A stretch of 64,000 nt of DNA. Origin: Anisus vortex (lineage: Eukaryota; Mollusca; Gastropoda; Planorbidae). The stretch is taken from assembly GCA_949126835.1 (NCBI GenBank), contig OX421492.1:45467498-45531497 (forward strand). The letters are read 5' to 3'. The position numbers and the translations under genes are program-made. Positions 47,139-57,873 of the stretch are shown here, piece by piece; the first letter of the stretch is position 1, and each line of letters starts with the position of its first letter. The notes under the pieces were generated by a model. The model was given only the letters and a program-made list of their open reading frames with translations, was not told the origin of the DNA and made no database searches.

Positions 47139-48386
47139 TTATACTTTAAAAGTTGTTGCAAAACCGTTAAGATCCACTATTGAGGTAGCACCAAAAGACG
47201 TCATCTGAAAACATGAATTGTATCTTCTCAGATTACGCAGGAAATGTTTTGACTCTGAAGTCGTCCCAGACATTAATAACTGCAGATCATTGGGCGGTGT
47301 ATTCAGGGGAGTAAGTTTAACTTTTCCACTCCTGCAGCACATTCCTGGTGGTTCTGTTTTAAATTTCTTTGCTTGACAATATTTACATATGTAGATCATT
47401 CCTCCAATATCAACATAAGGGTGTTGAGCGTAATCATGTTGGGGGTCATATTGGAATCCAGCTAAATTCAAATGTGAACTTCGTGACACCCTTGCCGTGT
47501 TTGCACTTTCTCGCTTTTTTTCAAGACGTTTCTGTCGCTCCTCTAATGTCTCGGTATCTCTTGATGTGGTTGCTATTTCTCTCATTTTTTCAAGACGTTT
47601 CTGTCGCTCCTCTAATGTCTCCGTAGCCCTTGATGTGGTTTCTCCTTCCCGCTTTTTTTCAAGACGTTTTTGTCGCTCCTCCGAAGTCTCTGTAGCCCTT
47701 GATGTGGTTTCTCCTTCCCGCTTTTTTTCAAGACGTTTCTGTCGCTCCTCCGAAGTCTCTGTAGCCCTTGATGTGGTTTCTCCTTCCCGCTTTTTTTCAA
47801 GACGTTTCTGTCGCTCCTCCGAAGTCTCTGTAGCTCTTGATGTGGTTTCTCCTTCCCGCTTTTTTTCAAGACGTTTTTGTCGCTCCTCCAAAGTCTCTGT
47901 AGCTCTTGATGTGGTTTCTCCTTCCCGCTTTTTTTCAAGACGTTTTTGTCGCTCCTCCGAAGTCTCTGTAGCTCTTGATGTGGTTTCTCCTTCCCGCTTT
48001 TTTTCAAGACGTTTTTGTCGCTCCTCCGAAGTCTCTGTAGCTCTTGATGTGGTTTCTCCTTCCCGCTTTTTTTCAAGACGTTTTTGTCGCTCCTCCGAAG
48101 TCTCTGTAGCTCTTGATGTGGTTTCTCCTTCCCGCTTTTTTTCAAGACGTTTTTGTCGCTCCTCCGAAGTCTCTGTAGCCCTTGATGTGTTTGCTTTTTC
48201 TCGCATTGTTTCAAGTCGTGTTCGACGCTCCTCTGATGTTTCTATGGCTCTTATTGTCCTGGCCCTTTCCCTTTCTTTGTCATGTCTAGCATCACTTTGT
48301 TCAACAGTTTCATTTTTTCGCAAACGTTTGGCTTTTATTGATTTTGGATTCTTTTGTCCAATTAGTTTTCTTTTCTTTGGAGGCAT
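47139..48386 (-). CDS. Helitron transposase, N-terminal segment (415 codons)
   Basis: Begins MPPKKRKLIGQKNPK, a lysine/arginine-rich stretch that looks like a nuclear localisation signal. Residues about 48-301 are some eleven copies of a 23-residue charged repeat (TETSEERQKRLEKKREGETT plus SRA), predicted helical. Residues about 330-360 hold ICKYCQAKKF and GMCCRSGKV, the CxxC/CC zinc-finger-like motif found before the Rep part in many animal Helitrons, then YNSCFQMTSFGA. It ends in a premature TAA. The next codons (GQIYHRIGSLLP) continue the family sequence in the same frame, which is why this is the start of a longer gene and not a separate protein. Confidence 0.88.
   Translation of the reverse strand: MPPKKRKLIGQKNPKSIKAKRLRKNETVEQSDARHDKERERARTIRAIETSEERRTRLETMREKANTSRATETSEERQKRLEKKREGETTSRATETSEERQKRLEKKREGETTSRATETSEERQKRLEKKREGETTSRATETSEERQKRLEKKREGETTSRATETLEERQKRLEKKREGETTSRATETSEERQKRLEKKREGETTSRATETSEERQKRLEKKREGETTSRATETSEERQKRLEKKREGETTSRATETLEERQKRLEKMREIATTSRDTETLEERQKRLEKKRESANTARVSRSSHLNLAGFQYDPQHDYAQHPYVDIGGMIYICKYCQAKKFKTEPPGMCCRSGKVKLTPLNTPPNDLQLLMSGTTSESKHFLRNLRRYNSCFQMTSFGATSIVDLNGFATTFKV
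47484..48245 (-). repeat. 69-bp in-frame minisatellite within the Helitron gene, about 11 copies
   Basis: Each 69-bp unit encodes 23 residues (SRATETSEERQKRLEKKREG plus ETT). The middle eight units are nearly identical at DNA level, while the outer ones diverge. Because the unit length is divisible by three, two other frames (one on each strand) stay open and give spurious ORFs of 200 and 297 codons. Confidence 0.95.
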
Positions 48387-48391
48387 TTAAA

Positions 48392-48916
48392 GTATTGGCT
48401 TGGAAAGTTTATCAATATTTATATATTCAACAATAATGTAGATATCTTGTATTGACTTGGACAGTTTATCAATATTTATATATTCAACAATAATGTAGAT
48501 ATCTTGTATTGACTTGGACAGTTTATCAATATTTATATATTCAACAATAATGTAGATGTCTTGTATTGACTTGGAAAGCTTATCAATATTTATATATTCA
48601 ACAATAATGTAGATATCTTGTATTGACTTGGACAGTTTATCAATATATTTATATTCAACAATAATGTTGATGTCTTGTTCACAATATTGTTACTACCTTG
48701 CTTTGTAAATGATCACATAAATACTATTTTTAACAATAACAAATGTTGCCCTTCTTCAACAATAATGTAGATATCTTGTATTGACTTGGACAGTTTATCA
48801 ATATATTTATATTCAACAATAATGTAGATGTCTTGTTCACAATATTGTTACTACCTTGCTTTGTAAATGATCACATAAATACTATTTTTAACAATAACAA
48901 ATGTTGTCCTTCTTGT
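48392..48916. repeat. 57-bp tandem repeats upstream of the Helitron gene
   Basis: Five consecutive 57-bp units (from 48395, 48452, 48509, 48566 and 48623; each TTGACTTGGACAGTTTATCA ... AATGTAGATATCTTGTA), then a larger repeat of about 157 bp (about 48679-48835, partly repeated to 48916) that includes a sixth unit. It lies in the 5' leader of the autonomous element. Confidence 0.9.
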
Positions 48917-49165
48917 TATTTTGAAAGAGAAATGGGCTTACATCTATATACAATCATGTATCATATATCAATATCATACATATCATAAACAAATAAATGC
49001 AGCATACAATAAATAGTTACTATTTTTAACAATAAAAATGTTGCCCTTCTTGTTAGTTTTTAGTTTGAAAGAGAAATGGGCTTACATCTATATACGATCA
49101 TGTAAGATATATCATCATCATACATATCATAAACACATAAACGCAGCATACAATAAATATGGGTA
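48881..49165. repeat. Approximate 140-bp tandem duplication in the Helitron 5' region
   Basis: Both halves carry TTGAAAGAGAAATGGGCTTA, CATCTATATAC(A/G)ATCATGTA and GCA(G)CATACAATAAATA. There is no ORF. Confidence 0.85.
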
Positions 49166-49423
49166 TATAGACTATATGTACAACAGACAATAGTTAAAAT
49201 ATGCTTGATTAACTTCTTAACATTAGTATGAAAAATGACATTTAGGCCTATGTTTAGCGGTTAACCAAAACATGTGCCCCGTCTGCTTTCAATAAGCTTT
49301 CAATAAGCACGTCGCGGTGCGATGATTTAAAAATGCGCACCAAAAGCTACTCACGTATTTCCGGTAATATAAACATGAATGAATTTTTTCCCTTCAGTCA
49401 AAAAGTTAGAGCGCAAAGATTGA

Positions 49424-49490
49424 TGACGTCATAAAAATAATCTCAGCGCATCCTTTTTTTTCTAACTTTGTGACGAAAAACTATAAAAAG
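49424..49490 (+). promoter_or_regulatory. CRE palindrome plus TATA-like box in the Helitron 5' end
   Basis: TGACGTCA (49424-49431), the full consensus CREB/ATF site, is followed 51 bp downstream by TATAAAAAG (49482-49490). The TATA box reads on the plus strand, i.e. antisense to the Rep gene and outward toward the neighbouring monomer. The arrangement is repeated in most monomers. Promoter activity is inferred, not shown. Confidence 0.35.
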
Positions 49491-49741
49491 TTGGAACGGC
49501 AAATTCAACATGAACCCAAAATATGTCGTTTTATTCGCGTTTTTTGACCAAACTGACCACTGCGGTCATTTTAATTTTTTTAAAACCTTGACAGTGTTCA
49601 CCGCCGTAACGCAAAGAATATTTGTAGCAAATTTCACGTTTTTATGTCCAGTATTTAAAAAGATTATGCGGTATGTACATACCCAGCCAGCCAGCCAGCC
49701 AGCCAGCCACATACATATTCCTTTTGAGATTTATATATATA

Positions 49742-51667
49742 CAAGCCGTTATGTGCCCGGTCCTCCGAACCGGCTAAAAGTTATGTTTACATACACTCTA
49801 ACTACTCAGGCAGTTATAATGAGATTGCCCGCATGACCTACGACACGAATTTAAACGTGAGGTAATTTTTTATTTGCCCGCTACAACATGAATTACCCGT
49901 TAAAATCATTACTCATCACCCATTATAACAATTACAAAATTGCCCGCTATAAATTACGACGCAAATTAAAACATGAATATATTTTGTTCTATTCATTGAT
50001 TAAGAACATTCGACACTACTTTTTTTTTTTTTAATGATTGTTTGATATATTTTTTTTACGACAAACATTAAGTCGCAGACCTATGTTGTGTTGTTTTTGT
50101 TTTTTTGCTATTTATTTATTTATTGTTGCTTTGGAAGCAAACTTAGAATTAATTTTTCTATTCAACATGTAAAAAAATAACAAATGAAACCCTTATGAAA
50201 TAATGTTTATAAAACGTATACGACACGAATTAAAACTTTAAAAATTTAGTTCCGGCAATTTGAACATTGCCCGGCAAATTAAACATTGCCCGGTAATTTA
50301 AACATTGCCTGGTAATTTAAACATTGCCCGGTATTATAAACATTGCCCGGTATTATAAACATTGCCCGGTATTATAAACATTGCCCGGTAATTTAAACAT
50401 TGCCCGGTATTATAAACATTGCCCGGTATTATAAACATTGCCCGGTAATTTAAACATTGCCCGGTAATTTAAACATTGCCCGGTATTATAAACATTGCCC
50501 GGTATTATAAACATTGCCCGGTAATTTAAACATTGCCCGGTAATTTAAACATTGCCCGGTATTATAAACATTGCCCAGTATTATAAACATTGCCCGGTAA
50601 TTTAAACATTGCCCGGTAATTTAAACATTGTCCGGTATTATAAACATTGCCCGGTAATTTAAACATTGCCCGGTAATTTAAACATTGCCCGGTATTATAA
50701 ACATTGCCCGGTAATTTAAACATTGCCCGGTAATTTAAACATTGCCCGGTAATTTAAACAATGGCCGTTACCAAGGCGATAAGCCTAAAGGTGCCCAGTT
50801 CTCGGAACTGTATAAAATAACCCATGGAGTTATAAGCAATAGTCTTTTCCGGTAACTTAAACCATTTAAATATTGCATTCTACAAATTACGACGCAAATT
50901 AAAACAAAATTTTGTTCCCTTCTTAAACGCATAAATACGCAAAATTTGATGCAGCCATATAATTATAAGCTTAAATATAGAGTGTAACCAGGACCACTGC
51001 GTTTAAATAAGCTTAGTGAGGCGTCGGTATTACTTCCCGAAACAGAAAAAAAATTCTAAATCTATTTGCTTTGTCCTATGTTTGTAAAGTTTTAAATTAT
51101 TAATTAGCTTTAAGTCATGTATTCACAGTGTAAAGTATTAAAGTAGTGATAAATTAAGAAAATCAACTACAGTATTGGTAGTGTAAAGAATGTATGTTGT
51201 TTACGGCACGTAGACAATTTAAACATGAAGACAATTTGTTCCCGTCATTGAGTTGAGATAATAAAATCCATGCACATAGTTTGATGACGTCAATTTAAAC
51301 ATGAATGAAAAATGTCCCTTCATTGCTATAAAATCCATGCGCAAAGATTGATGACGTCATAAAAATAATCTCAGCGCATCATTTTTTTTCTAACTTTGTG
51401 ACGAAAAACTATAAAAAGTTGTACTGGCAAAGACAATGTGAATCAAAAGTTGTGTTTTTTTCGCGTTTTTTGACCAAACTGACCACTGCGGTCATTTAAA
51501 TTTTTTTAAAACCTTGACAGTGTTCACCGCCGTAACGCAAAGAATATTTGTAGCAAATTTCACGTTTTTATGTCCAGTATTTAAAAAGATTATGCGGTAT
51601 GTACATACCCAGCCAGCCAGCCAGCCAGCCAGCCACATACATATTCCTTTTGAGATTTATATATATA
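49742..51667 (-). mobile_element. Non-autonomous Helitron monomer 13 (type B)
   Basis: B-type hairpin, 19-bp array and family 5' end. Very similar to monomer 9, including the order of variant units in the array and the CGACACTACTTTTT variant. Confidence 0.85.
50251..50763. repeat. 19-bp VNTR array in monomer 13, about 27 copies
   Basis: Same unit and bounding sequences as the other arrays. The order of variants matches 37421-37858 with extra units inserted. Confidence 0.95.
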
Positions 51668-53710
51668 CAAGCCGATATGTGCCCGATTCTTCGAACGGGC
51701 TTTTTTTTAGAATATGCTTGACACATTATAGTTTTTTAGTTTTGTTTTTGCAACATACATAAAGTAGTATGTTTTTTTTGTGGTCAGTATTTTTTTAATT
51801 TATTTTTGTTTTGCACACTTTATTATACATCAATTCAATATACAACTAAAAAGGAAAAACCAAATAATTTTTTTTTATTTCTTGCTCAAAGTATGACCAC
51901 TATGATCAAATTTTGTGAGATAATTGGGTAAAACAGAACTCACATGTCTTTTAAAAAGTACTGTTTATTCGAAAATGATTGTTTGATATATTTTTTTGCT
52001 ACAACATTAGTCGTAGATCAATATTTTTTTTTTAATGCTTTTTTTTGTTTTTATTGGTGTTATTTGCTATTTATTTATTGTTGCTTTGGAAGCAAACTTA
52101 GAATTAAATTTTAAATTCAACAGGTAAAACAATAACAACTGAAACCGATATGAATCATAGTTTATACAACGTATACGACATGAATTAAAACTTTTAAAAG
52201 TTGGTCCGGCAAATTTAAACATTGCCCGGCAATATAAAAATTTCCCGCTACATAGTTTATAAGACAATACGATACAAATTAAAACTTTAAAACGTTGAGC
52301 TCGGCAATTTAAACATTGCCTGGCAATGGAAAAATTTCCCGCTACAAAGTTTATAAGACGTATACACAGAATAGGTATAGAACAGAATGCACAATCCCTA
52401 TATACGCAGTCACTAAAAGTTACCATTTTCCGCAATGCAGCGGTCGCTAGAGACGCTACTATAGTAAAATGTGAAAGGATATCTACGTCTGCCATAAATA
52501 TATACAATATATATAGGGCCTACATTATCTTTCATTATAGGCTTACTTTTATATAAATTTGACTTAATTACCCATTTTGTTTTGAACATTATATGATTAG
52601 GCCAATATGATGTAAAAATATTTATTACCCGGTACTGATTTGAACATAAAATGGCTTAGACGTAGCTCGGTACCGGTAACTAAATTGCTACGGCTACCGG
52701 TACATAAATATATATACTTTTTAAACCAAAATAAACTTTTAAAATTATGAAGGGAAATAGGCATATAATTCATAATGAGTTAATATGAGGTTGTTTATGC
52801 TGTTGTTTATCCTTTATGGAGTCAGGAAAGCCATGCAGTTTGACATGCTCTTTTTTACGATAGTCAGTCGTTTTCGCATCATTGTTGTAGTTTATTACAC
52901 AACCGTTTATGCACATTTTGCCTGAAATATTAGCTTTGGGTGTTCGAACTTGTAGATTTGAAGAAAAGGACGTTGTAGGCTAAATAAGCATAAATATAGA
53001 GTGTAACCAGGACCGCTGCGTTTAAATAAGCTTAGTATGGCGTCGGTATTACTGCCCAAAACAGAAATAAAATGCGATTGCGCATTCTGTTGTATACCTA
53101 TTCTGTGGACATATACAACACGAATAAAAACGTGAAGGAATTTTTTATTTGCCAGATACAACGTAAGATACCCATTAAAACCATTAATCATTACCCATTA
53201 TAACAATTTAAAAATATCCCGCTATAATTTACGACGCAAATTAAAACGTGAATATATTTTGTTCTATTCATTCATAAAGTACATTAGCAAAGGTTGAAGC
53301 GAAGTTAATTAAAATGAATACGCAAAATTCGATGACGCCATAAAAAAAAAGACAGCCAGCTAACACTGCGCAAACTTTGATGACGTCATACAAAAATAAT
53401 CTCTGCGCACCTTTTTTTCTTATTTTTTTTAGCGCGATCGATTGAAAAACTATAAAAAGTTGGAACGGCAAATTCAACATGAACTTAAAATATGTCGTTT
53501 TATTCGCGTTTTTTGACCAAACTGACCACTGCGGTCATTTTAATTTTTTTAAAACCTTGACAGTGTTCACCGCCGTAACGCTAAGAATATTTGTAGCAAA
53601 TTTTACGTTTTTATGTCCAGTATTTAAAAAGATTATGCGGTATGTACATACCCAGCCAGCCAGCCAGCCAGCCAGCCACATACATATTCCTTTTGAGATT
53701 TATATATATA
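51668..53710 (-). mobile_element. Non-autonomous Helitron monomer 14 (type A)
   Basis: A-type hairpin at the left, THAP-like ORF inside, CAGC repeat and AT linker at the right. Confidence 0.85.
52770..52916 (-). CDS. Small THAP-like ORF, copy in monomer 14
   Basis: 147 bp, same start, stop and length as at 27202-27348. Confidence 0.4.
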   Translation of the reverse strand: MCINGCVINYNNDAKTTDYRKKEHVKLHGFPDSIKDKQQHKQPHINSL

Positions 53711-54827
53711 CAAGCCGTTATGTGCCCGATTCTTCGAACGGGCTTTTTTTTAGAATATGCTTGACACATTATAGTTTTTTAGTTTTGTTTTCGCAACATA
53801 CATAAAGTAGTATGTTTTTTTTTTTTGTGGTCAGTATTTTTTAAATTTATTTTTGTTTTGCACACTTTATTATACACCAATTCAATATACAACTAAAAAG
53901 GAAAAACAAATAATAATAATTTTTTTTTATTTCTTGCTCAAAGTATGACCACTATGATCGAATTTTGTGAGTTTATTGGGTAATTAAACTCTTTCTGTAA
54001 AATAGAACTCACATGTCTTTTAAAAAGTACTGTTAATTCAAAAATGATTGTTTGATTTTTTTTTTCTACAACATTAGTCGTAGATCAATATTTTTTTTTT
54101 TTGTGTTTTTTTGTTGGTGATATTTGCTATTTATTTATTGTTGCTTTGGAAGCAAACTTAAAATTAAATTTTAAATTCAACAGGAAAAACAATAACAACT
54201 GAAACCGATATGAATCTTAGTTTATACAACGTATACGACATGAATTAAAACTTTAAAAAGTTGGTCTGGCAAATTCAAACATTGCCCGGCAATATAAAAA
54301 TTTCCCGCTACATAGTTTATAAGACGTATACGATACAAATTAAAACTTTAAAACGTTGAGCTCGACAATTTAAACATTGCCTGGCAATTGAAAAATTTCC
54401 CGCTACAAAGTTTATAAGACGTATACACAGAATAGGTATAGAACAGAATGCACAATCTCTATATACGCAGTCACTGAAAGTTACCATTTTCCGCAATGCA
54501 GCGGTCGATAGAGACGCTACTATAATAAAATGAGAAAGGATATCTACGTCTGCCATAAATATATACAATATATATAGGGCCTACATTATCTTTCATTATA
54601 GGCTTACTTTTATATAAATTTGACTTAATTACCCATTTTGTTTTCAACATTATAGGATTAGGCCAATATGATGTAAAAATATTTATTACCCGGTACTGAT
54701 TTGAAAAAAAATGGCTTAGACGTAGCTCGGTACCGGTAACTAAATTGCTACGGCTACCGGTACATAAATATATACTTTTTAAACCAAAATAAACTTTTAA
54801 AATTATGAAGGGAAATAGGCATATAAT

Positions 54828-54974
54828 TCATAATGAGTTAATATGAGGTTGTTTATGCCGTTGTTTATCCTTTATGGAGTCAGGAAAGCCATGCAGTTTG
54901 ACATGTTTTTTTTTACGATAATCAGTCGTTTTCGCATCATTGTTGTAGTTTATTACACAACCGTTTATGCACAT
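54828..54974 (-). CDS. Small THAP-like ORF, copy in monomer 15
   Basis: 147 bp, length and termini preserved despite several substitutions. Confidence 0.4.
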   Translation of the reverse strand: MCINGCVINYNNDAKTTDYRKKKHVKLHGFPDSIKDKQRHKQPHINSL

Positions 54975-55738
54975 TTTGCCTGAACTATTAGCTTTGGGTG
55001 TTCAAACTTGTAGATTTGAAGAAAAGGACGTTGTAGGCTAAATAAGCATAAATATAGAGTGTAACCAGGACCACTGCGTTTAAATAGGCTTAGTATGGCG
55101 TCGGTATTACTGCCCAAAACAGAAATAAAATGCGATTGCGCATTCTGTTTTATACCTATTCTGTGGACACATACAACACGAATAAAAACGTGAAGGAATT
55201 TTGTATTTCCCAGATACAACGTAAGATACCCATTCAAACCATTAATCATTACCCATTATAACAATTTAAAAATATCCCGCTATAAATTACGACGCAAATT
55301 AAAACGTGAATATATTTTGTTCTATTCATTCATAAAGTACATTAGCAAAGGTTGAAGCAAAGTTAATTTTAAATGAATACGCAAAATTTGATGACGTCAT
55401 AACGAAAAGCCGGCTAGCTATCTCTGCGCAAACTTTGATGACGTCATCCTGAAAAAAATCTCAACGCCATCCTTTTTTTTATTTTTTTAGCGCGATCGAT
55501 CGAAAAACTATAAAAAGTTGAAACGGCAATTTTAACATGAACCCAAAATATGTCGTTTTATTCGCGTTTTTTGACCAAACTGACCACTGCGGTCATTTTA
55601 ATTTTTTTAAAACCTTGACAGTGTTCACCGCCGTAACGCAAAGAATATTTGTAGCAAATTTCACGTTTTTATGTCCAGTATTTAAAAAGATTATGCGGTA
55701 TGTACATACCCAGCCAGCCAGCCACATATTCCTTTTGA

Positions 55739-55812
55739 GATTTATATATATATATGATATGATATGATATGATATGATATGATATGATATGATATGATAT
55801 GATATGATATAT
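55739..55812. repeat. GATAT pentanucleotide microsatellite at a monomer junction
   Basis: About 11-12 GATAT units in the linker between monomers 15 and 16, where other junctions have only a TA tract of about 12 bp. Confidence 0.95.
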
Positions 55813-55820
55813 TTATATGA

Positions 55821-57873
55821 CAAGCCGATATGTGCCCGATTCTTCGAACGGGCTTTTTTTTAGAATATGCTTGACACATTATAGTTTTTTAGTTTTGTTT
55901 TTGCAACATAAATAAAGTAGTATTTTTTGTGGTCGGTATTTTTTTAATTTTTTTTTGTTTTGCACACTTTATTATACACCAATTTAATATACAACTAAAA
56001 AGGAAAAACAAATATATTTTTTTTTTATTTCTTGCTCAAAGTATGACCACTATGATCGAATTTTGTGAGATAATTGGGTAATTAAACTCTTTCTGTAAAA
56101 CAGAACTCACATGTCTTTTAAAAAGTACTGTTAATTCGAAAATGATTGTTTGATATATTTTTTTGCTACAACATTAGTCGTAGATCAATATTTATTTATT
56201 TTTGCTTTTTTTTGTTTTTGTTGGTGTTATTTGCTATTTATTTATTGTTGCTTTGGTAGCAAACTTAGAATTAAATTTTAAATTCAACAGGAAAAACAAT
56301 AACAACTGAAACCGACATGATTCATAGTTTATACAACGTATACGACATGAATTAAAACTTTTAAAAGTTGGTCCTTCAAATTTAAACATTGCCCGGCAAT
56401 ATAAAAATTTCCCGCTACATAGTTTATAAGACGTATACGATACAAATTACAACTTTAAAACGTTGAGCTCGGCAATTTAAACATTGCCTGGCAATTGAAA
56501 AATTTCCCGCTACAAAGTTTATAAGACGTATACACAGAATAGGTATAGAACAGAATGCACAATCCCTATATACGCAGTCATTAAAAGTTACCATTTTCCG
56601 CAATGCAGCGGTCGCTAGAGACGCTACTATAGTAAAATGTGAAAGGATATCTACGTCTGCCATAAATATATACAATATATATAGGGCCTACATTATCTTT
56701 CATTATAGGCTTACTTTTATATAAATTTGACTTAATTACCCATTTTGTTTTGAACATTATATGATTAGGCCAATATGATGTAAAAATATTTATTAACCAA
56801 TACTGATTTGAAAAAAAATGGCTTAGACGTAGCTCGGTACCGGTAACTAAATTGCTACGGCTACCGGTTCATAAATATATATACTTTTTAAACCAAAATA
56901 AACTTTTAAAATTATGAAGGGAAATAGGCATATAATTCATAATGAGTTAATATGAGGTTGTTTATGCTGTTGTTTATCCTTTATGGAATCAGGAAAGCCA
57001 TGCAGTTTGACATGCTCTTTTTTACGATAATCAGTCGTTTTCGCATCATTGTTGTAGTTCATTACACAACCGTTTATGCACATTTTGCCTGAAATATTAG
57101 CTTTGGGTGTTTGAACTTGTAGATTTGAAGAAAAGGACGTTGTAGGCTAAATAAGCATAAATATAGAGTGTAACCAGGACCGCTGCGTTTAAATAAGCTT
57201 AGTATGGCGTCGGTATTACTGCCCAAAACAGAAAAAAATGCGATTGCGCATTCTGTTTTATACCTATTCTGTGGACATATACAACACGAATAAAAACGTG
57301 AAGAAATTTTGTATTTGCCAGATACAACGTAAGATACCCATTAAAACCATTAATCATTACCCATTATAGCAATTTAAAAATATCCCGCTATAAATTACGA
57401 CGCAAATTAAAACGTGAATATATTTTTTTCTATTCATTCATAAAGTACATTAGCAAAGGTTGAAGCAAAGTTAATTTTAAATGAATACGCAAAATTTGAT
57501 GACGTCATAACGAAAAGCCGGCTAGCTATCTCTGCGCAAACTTTGATGACGTCATCCTGAAAAAAATCTCAACGCCATCCTTTTTTTTTATTTTTTTAGC
57601 GCGATCGATCGAAAAACTATAAAAAGTTGAAACGGCAATTTTAACATGAACCCAAAATATGTCGTTTTATTCACGTTTTTTGACCAAACTGACCACTGCG
57701 GTCATTTAAATTTTTTTTAAACCTTGACAGTGTTCACCGCCGTAACGCAAAGAATATTTGTAGCAAATTTCACGTTTTTATGTCCAGTATTTAAAAAGAT
57801 TATGCGGTATGTACATACCCAGCCAGCCAGCCAGCCAGCCACATACATATTCCTTTTGAGATTTATATATATA
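55821..57873 (-). mobile_element. Non-autonomous Helitron monomer 16 (type A)
   Basis: A-type hairpin, THAP-like ORF, CAGC repeat at the 5' end, linker ending before CTAG at 57874. Confidence 0.85.
56937..57083 (-). CDS. Small THAP-like ORF, copy in monomer 16
   Basis: 147 bp, same boundaries as the other intact copies. Confidence 0.4.
   Translation of the reverse strand: MCINGCVMNYNNDAKTTDYRKKEHVKLHGFPDSIKDKQQHKQPHINSL

Larger units (their letters stand above)
43314..48386 (-). pseudogene. Helitron Rep-helicase gene, single frame with two nonsense codons
   Basis: About 1690 codons in one frame from ATG 48386 to the stop at 43314, with only two internal stops: TAA at 47139-47141 (codon 416) and TGA at 46500-46502 (codon 629). 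Homology reads straight through both, so they look like point mutations rather than introns. The product would be the rolling-circle transposase: a basic N-terminus with 23-residue repeats, a CxxC zinc-finger-like region, the Helitron-like N domain, a Rep nuclease with HUH motif and two tyrosines, and a PIF1-type DNA helicase. The length is in the usual 1400-1800 range for Helitron RepHel. The copy is probably inactive unless the stops are read through, but it is young. Confidence 0.92.
42641..49741 (-). mobile_element. Near-complete autonomous Helitron (monomer 12)
   Basis: 7.1 kb. The 3' terminus CTAG (42641-42644) is preceded on the element strand by the hairpin at 42652-42671. The 3' region to about 43200 matches type A elements (TGACACA-TATAG, AATATACAACTAAAAAGGAA, TGTAAAACAGAA). 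The 5' end TCTCAAAAGGAATATG lies at 49729 after GGCTG repeats and GGTATGTACATACC (49670-49683). Between them lies a Rep-helicase gene. CTAG with a 3' hairpin, a 5' TC start and no endonuclease domain fit canonical Helitrons rather than Helentrons. Confidence 0.9.
53711..55820 (-). mobile_element. Non-autonomous Helitron monomer 15 (type A)
   Basis: A-type hairpin at 53711-53745. The CAGC repeat near the 5' end is short (three units), and the linker is expanded to about 80 bp by GATAT repeats. Confidence 0.85.

Noticed and set aside
47497..48390. 297-codon plus-strand ORF and 200-codon minus-strand ORF with 23-residue repeats
   Set aside because: Shadows of the 69-bp in-frame minisatellite of the Helitron gene. 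The true frame is fixed by the downstream zinc-finger-like and Rep homology.
42641..49741. Helentron/Helitron2 classification
   Set aside because: No C-terminal endonuclease domain follows the helicase, and the CTAG end with a hairpin plus TC start match canonical Helitrons.
49510..49836. Recurrent plus-strand ORF starting MNPKYVVLFAFFDQ in many monomers (also at 42413, 53479, 55537)
   Set aside because: It lies antisense in the Helitron 5' terminal region and runs through the CAGC microsatellite. It varies in length, and type B copies lack the ATG. Its conservation is explained by DNA-level similarity among monomers.
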